Shown: positions 16,078 through 18,060 of the stretch, piece after piece
How positions within the stretch are numbered: the first letter of the stretch is position 1
Layout of the letters: the number at the start of each line of letters is the position of its first letter
Made by a program: the position numbers and the translations under genes
NCBI GenBank assembly: GCA_947371645.1
Contig: CANBQJ010000058.1
Location: forward strand, 1-18,060
Reading direction: 5' to 3'
From: Burkholderiales bacterium
GTDB lineage: Bacteria; Pseudomonadota; Gammaproteobacteria; Burkholderiales; Burkholderiaceae
DNA: 18,060 nt
The notes under the pieces: model-generated
Database searches by the model: none
Seen by the model: only the letters and a program-made list of their open reading frames with translations
What the model was told of the DNA's origin: nothing

Positions 16078-16093
16078 CACTTGATTTATTAAT
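16067..16093. repeat. Paired ATTAAT palindromes 21 bp apart over the -10 region
   Basis: ATTAAT at 16067-16072 and 16088-16093 are spaced 21 bp, about two helical turns, bracketing the -10 box and probable start site. The position suits a repressor that contacts the same face of the helix twice. AT-rich chance occurrence is possible. Confidence 0.35.
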
Positions 16094-16110
16094 CTGACGT
16101 TCGGATACTT

Positions 16111-16120
16111 CGACCGGTCG
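16111..16120. repeat. 10-bp palindrome in the frcB leader
   Basis: CGACCGGTCG is a perfect 10-bp palindrome located in the predicted leader of frcB, about 59 bases before the start codon. It could be an operator half or a structural element; nothing else identifies it. Confidence 0.3.
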
Positions 16121-16178
16121 GTGGTGATCGCGCGCCCCGACCCGTTCGACGCACAACCCCTACTGAGGAGCCCCGCTC

Positions 16179-17189
16179 ATGACCGCACACCGCACCCTGG
16201 CCGTCTCGTTTGGCGCCATCGCGCTGGCCATTGCTTCGTTCAACGCCGTCGCCGCCGACCAGCCCGTCGTGGGTCTGATCACCAAGACCGAGACCAACCC
16301 CTTCTTCGTGAAGATGAAGGAAGGCGCTGCCGAAGCGGCCAAGGCCAAGGGTGCCAAGTTGCTCAGCGCCGCCGGCAAGCAGGACGGCGACAACGCCGGC
16401 CAGGTCACCGCCATCGAAAACATGATCGCGGCTGGCGCCAAGACCATCCTGATCACACCGTCTGACGCCAAGGCCATCGTGCCGGCCATCAAGAAGGCCC
16501 GCGACAAGGGCGTGATGGTCATCGCCCTGGACAGCCCCACCGACCCGGTTGACGCCGTGGATGCGCTGTTCGCCACCGACAACTACAAGGCCGGCGTGCT
16601 GATCGGCCAGTACGCCAAGACCGCCCTGGGCGGCAAGCCCGCCAGGATCGCCACGCTGGACCTCTTCCCCGGCCACCCCGTGGGTGCCCAGCGCCACAAC
16701 GGCTTCCTCAAGGGCTTTGGCCTGGCCGCCAACCCGGCCACGTCCAACGAACTGAGCAAGACGGCTGAAGTGGTCTGCATGGCCGACTCCTATGGCGACC
16801 AGGCCAAGGGCCAGACCGCCATGGAAAACTGCCTCCAGAAGAACCCCGACATCAACCTGGTCTACACGATCAACGAACCCGCAGCAGCCGGTGCCTACAA
16901 GGCGCTGAAGGCCGCGGGCAAGGAAAAGGGCGTGGTCATCGTGTCGGTGGACGGCGGTTGCCAGGGCATCAAGGACGTGGCCGCCGGCAAGATCGCGGCC
17001 ACCTCGCAGCAGTACCCGCTGAAGATGGCGGCGATGGGCGTGGAAGCCGGCGCTGAATACGCCAAGACAGGCAAGAAGGTGGCCGGCTACACCGACACCG
17101 GCGTGACCCTGATCGCCGACAAGGCCCAAGCCGGCGTCGACAGCAAGGACACCCAGACCGGCCTCAGCCTGTGCTGGGGCAAGAAGTGA
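16179..17189 (+). CDS. frcB: Periplasmic fructose-type sugar-binding protein (FrcB-like)
   Basis: This receptor of a CUT2-type (RbsB-like) ABC importer has 336 residues. The signal peptide is MTAHRTLAVSFGAIALAIAS and onward, with cleavage near AVAA/DQP (residue 26). The mature protein starts with the periplasmic-binding fold of family 4: VVGLITKTETNPFFVKMKEGA, TILITPSDAKAIVPAIKKA, VMVIALDSPTDPVDAVDALFATDN, and the C-terminal TDTGVTLIADKAQAGVDSK. The last part, ending TGLSLCWG, resembles FrcB fructose receptors. Paired cysteines VVCMADSYGD / ENCLQKNPD are typical of this group. The ATG has GAGGAG eight bases upstream. The permease gene follows 17 bases later; the ATPase gene is presumably beyond the right edge. 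The divergent PfkB kinase supports fructose as substrate. Ribose or another monosaccharide cannot be excluded from sequence alone. Confidence 0.9.
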   Translation: MTAHRTLAVSFGAIALAIASFNAVAADQPVVGLITKTETNPFFVKMKEGAAEAAKAKGAKLLSAAGKQDGDNAGQVTAIENMIAAGAKTILITPSDAKAIVPAIKKARDKGVMVIALDSPTDPVDAVDALFATDNYKAGVLIGQYAKTALGGKPARIATLDLFPGHPVGAQRHNGFLKGFGLAANPATSNELSKTAEVVCMADSYGDQAKGQTAMENCLQKNPDINLVYTINEPAAAGAYKALKAAGKEKGVVIVSVDGGCQGIKDVAAGKIAATSQQYPLKMAAMGVEAGAEYAKTGKKVAGYTDTGVTLIADKAQAGVDSKDTQTGLSLCWGKK

Positions 17190-17206
17190 GCTGAAGGGCC
17201 ACCGCC

Positions 17207-18060
17207 ATGCTTGCCTCCACCACCACCTCATCCAACCTGGTGCCGACCATGAACGACTGGACACGACGCTTGCCCCCCATGGCCACTTTGGGGCCGCTGC
17301 TGGCGCTGCTGGCGGCTTGCGCATTCTTTGCGTTCAAGACCGACACCTTCCTGTCGGGCCAGAACTTCTCGCTGGTCTTGCAACAGGTGATGGTGGTGGG
17401 GCTGCTGGCCGTCGGTCAGACCTTGATCATCCTCACGGCGGGCATCGACCTGTCGTGCGGCATGGTCATGGCCCTGGGCGGCATCGTCATGACCAAGTTC
17501 GCCACTGAACTGGGCCTGCACCCGTTGCTGGCCATGGTGGTGGGCATCGGCGCCACCACGGCCTTTGGCCTGCTCAACGGCATGCTGGTGACGCGCATCA
17601 AGCTGCCGCCCTTCATCGTGACGCTGGGCACCATGAACATCGCCTTCGCGATCACGCAGCTCTACTCCGGCTCGCAAACGGTGACCGACCTGCCCGAGGC
17701 CATGACCTGGCTGGGTGACCCAGTGGTCTTGCTGGGCACGCCCGTGGCCCGTGGCGTGCTGCTGATGCTGTCGCTCTATGGCGCCGTGTGGTTTGCACTG
17801 ACGCAGACCTCGCCGGGACGCCACCTCTATGCCGTGGGCAACAACGCAGAGGCCGCGCGCCTGACCGGCATCTCCACCGAACGCGTGCTGCTGTGCGTGT
17901 ATGGCCTGGCTGGCGCCTTCTACGGCGTGGCCGCCATGCTGTCGGTGGCCCGCACCGGCGTGGGCGACCCGCAAGCCGGCCAGACCGAGAACCTCGACGC
18001 CATCACCGCCGTGGTGCTGGGCGGCACCAGCCTGTTTGGCGGCCGCGGCACCATCGTGGG
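17207..18060 (+). CDS. frcC: Fructose-type ABC transporter permease, FrcC-like (3' end outside window)
   Basis: The frame opens with ATG at 17207, has GAAGGG about nine bases upstream and remains open to the right edge, giving 284 codons so far (family length about 310-360). It is a multi-spanning inner-membrane protein of the RbsC/BPD_transp_2 family. A cytoplasmic N-terminus (MLASTTTSSNLVPTMNDWTR) leads into the first membrane helix around residues 26-44. The family signature TLIILTAGIDLSCGMVMALG follows at about 72-91, then LNGMLVTRIKLPPFIVTLGT, and GRHLYAVGNNAEAARLTGI, the cytoplasmic loop that contacts the ATPase. The visible end, ITAVVLGGTSLFGGRGTI, is the conserved late motif. An ATG 14 codons downstream (17249) is an alternative start. 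It is cotranscribed with frcB; the ATPase subunit should follow outside the window. Confidence 0.9.
   Translation, partial: MLASTTTSSNLVPTMNDWTRRLPPMATLGPLLALLAACAFFAFKTDTFLSGQNFSLVLQQVMVVGLLAVGQTLIILTAGIDLSCGMVMALGGIVMTKFATELGLHPLLAMVVGIGATTAFGLLNGMLVTRIKLPPFIVTLGTMNIAFAITQLYSGSQTVTDLPEAMTWLGDPVVLLGTPVARGVLLMLSLYGAVWFALTQTSPGRHLYAVGNNAEAARLTGISTERVLLCVYGLAGAFYGVAAMLSVARTGVGDPQAGQTENLDAITAVVLGGTSLFGGRGTIV

Noticed and set aside
16089..17324. 411-codon minus-strand frame opposite frcB
   Set aside because: Glycine, valine and histidine-rich shadow of a well-defined binding-protein gene. It has no recognisable start context or domain.

Overview
The window is high-GC DNA, densely packed with proteobacterial genes. 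Gene content and protein sequences point to a betaproteobacterium of the order Burkholderiales, probably Comamonadaceae-like or Sphaerotilaceae-like. This rests on recognising families such as the secB-gpsA-trmL neighbourhood, a GtsABC-type sugar importer, HexR and a TctDE-type two-component pair. No database search was possible. I see no tRNA, rRNA, CRISPR array, insertion sequence or phage gene.

Layout. (1) 1-671 (+) is the C-terminal part of a flavin-containing monooxygenase cut by the window edge. (2) 919-2392 (+) is secB followed by gpsA. trmL (2416-2886, -) converges on gpsA, and an HDOD-GAF signalling protein (2924-4786, -) lies upstream of trmL on the same strand. (3) 4928-11535 (-) is one long sugar-uptake operon, transcribed right to left: LamB-family porin, GtsA-like binding protein, two permeases, MalK/UgpC-type ATPase, glucokinase. 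It carries a sugar from outer-membrane entry to sugar-6-phosphate. (4) 11728-13955 (-) encodes a TctDE-like response regulator and sensor kinase directly upstream of that operon. (5) hexR (14081-14941, +) is divergent from the response regulator. (6) A fructose module follows: a PfkB-family fructokinase (14942-15940, -) and, divergently, a FrcB-like binding protein (16179-17189, +) with its permease (17207 onward, +), which runs off the right edge.

How they work together. Two import modules, each with its own kinase (glucokinase for a glucose-type sugar, a PfkB kinase for fructose), surround a two-component system and the KDPG-responsive-type repressor HexR. The locus therefore looks like a carbohydrate uptake and Entner-Doudoroff control island. 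The genes are recognisable families. The less ordinary material is in the non-coding DNA: a four-fold 11-bp phased repeat in front of the porin gene, strong stem-loops on both sides of the binding-protein gene, and an elaborate divergent fructose promoter with a long inverted repeat, a consensus -35 box and phased short repeats. I did not find clear evidence of a wholly new system. The best candidate for new biology is control of the glucose-type operon by the adjacent two-component system through the phased repeat.
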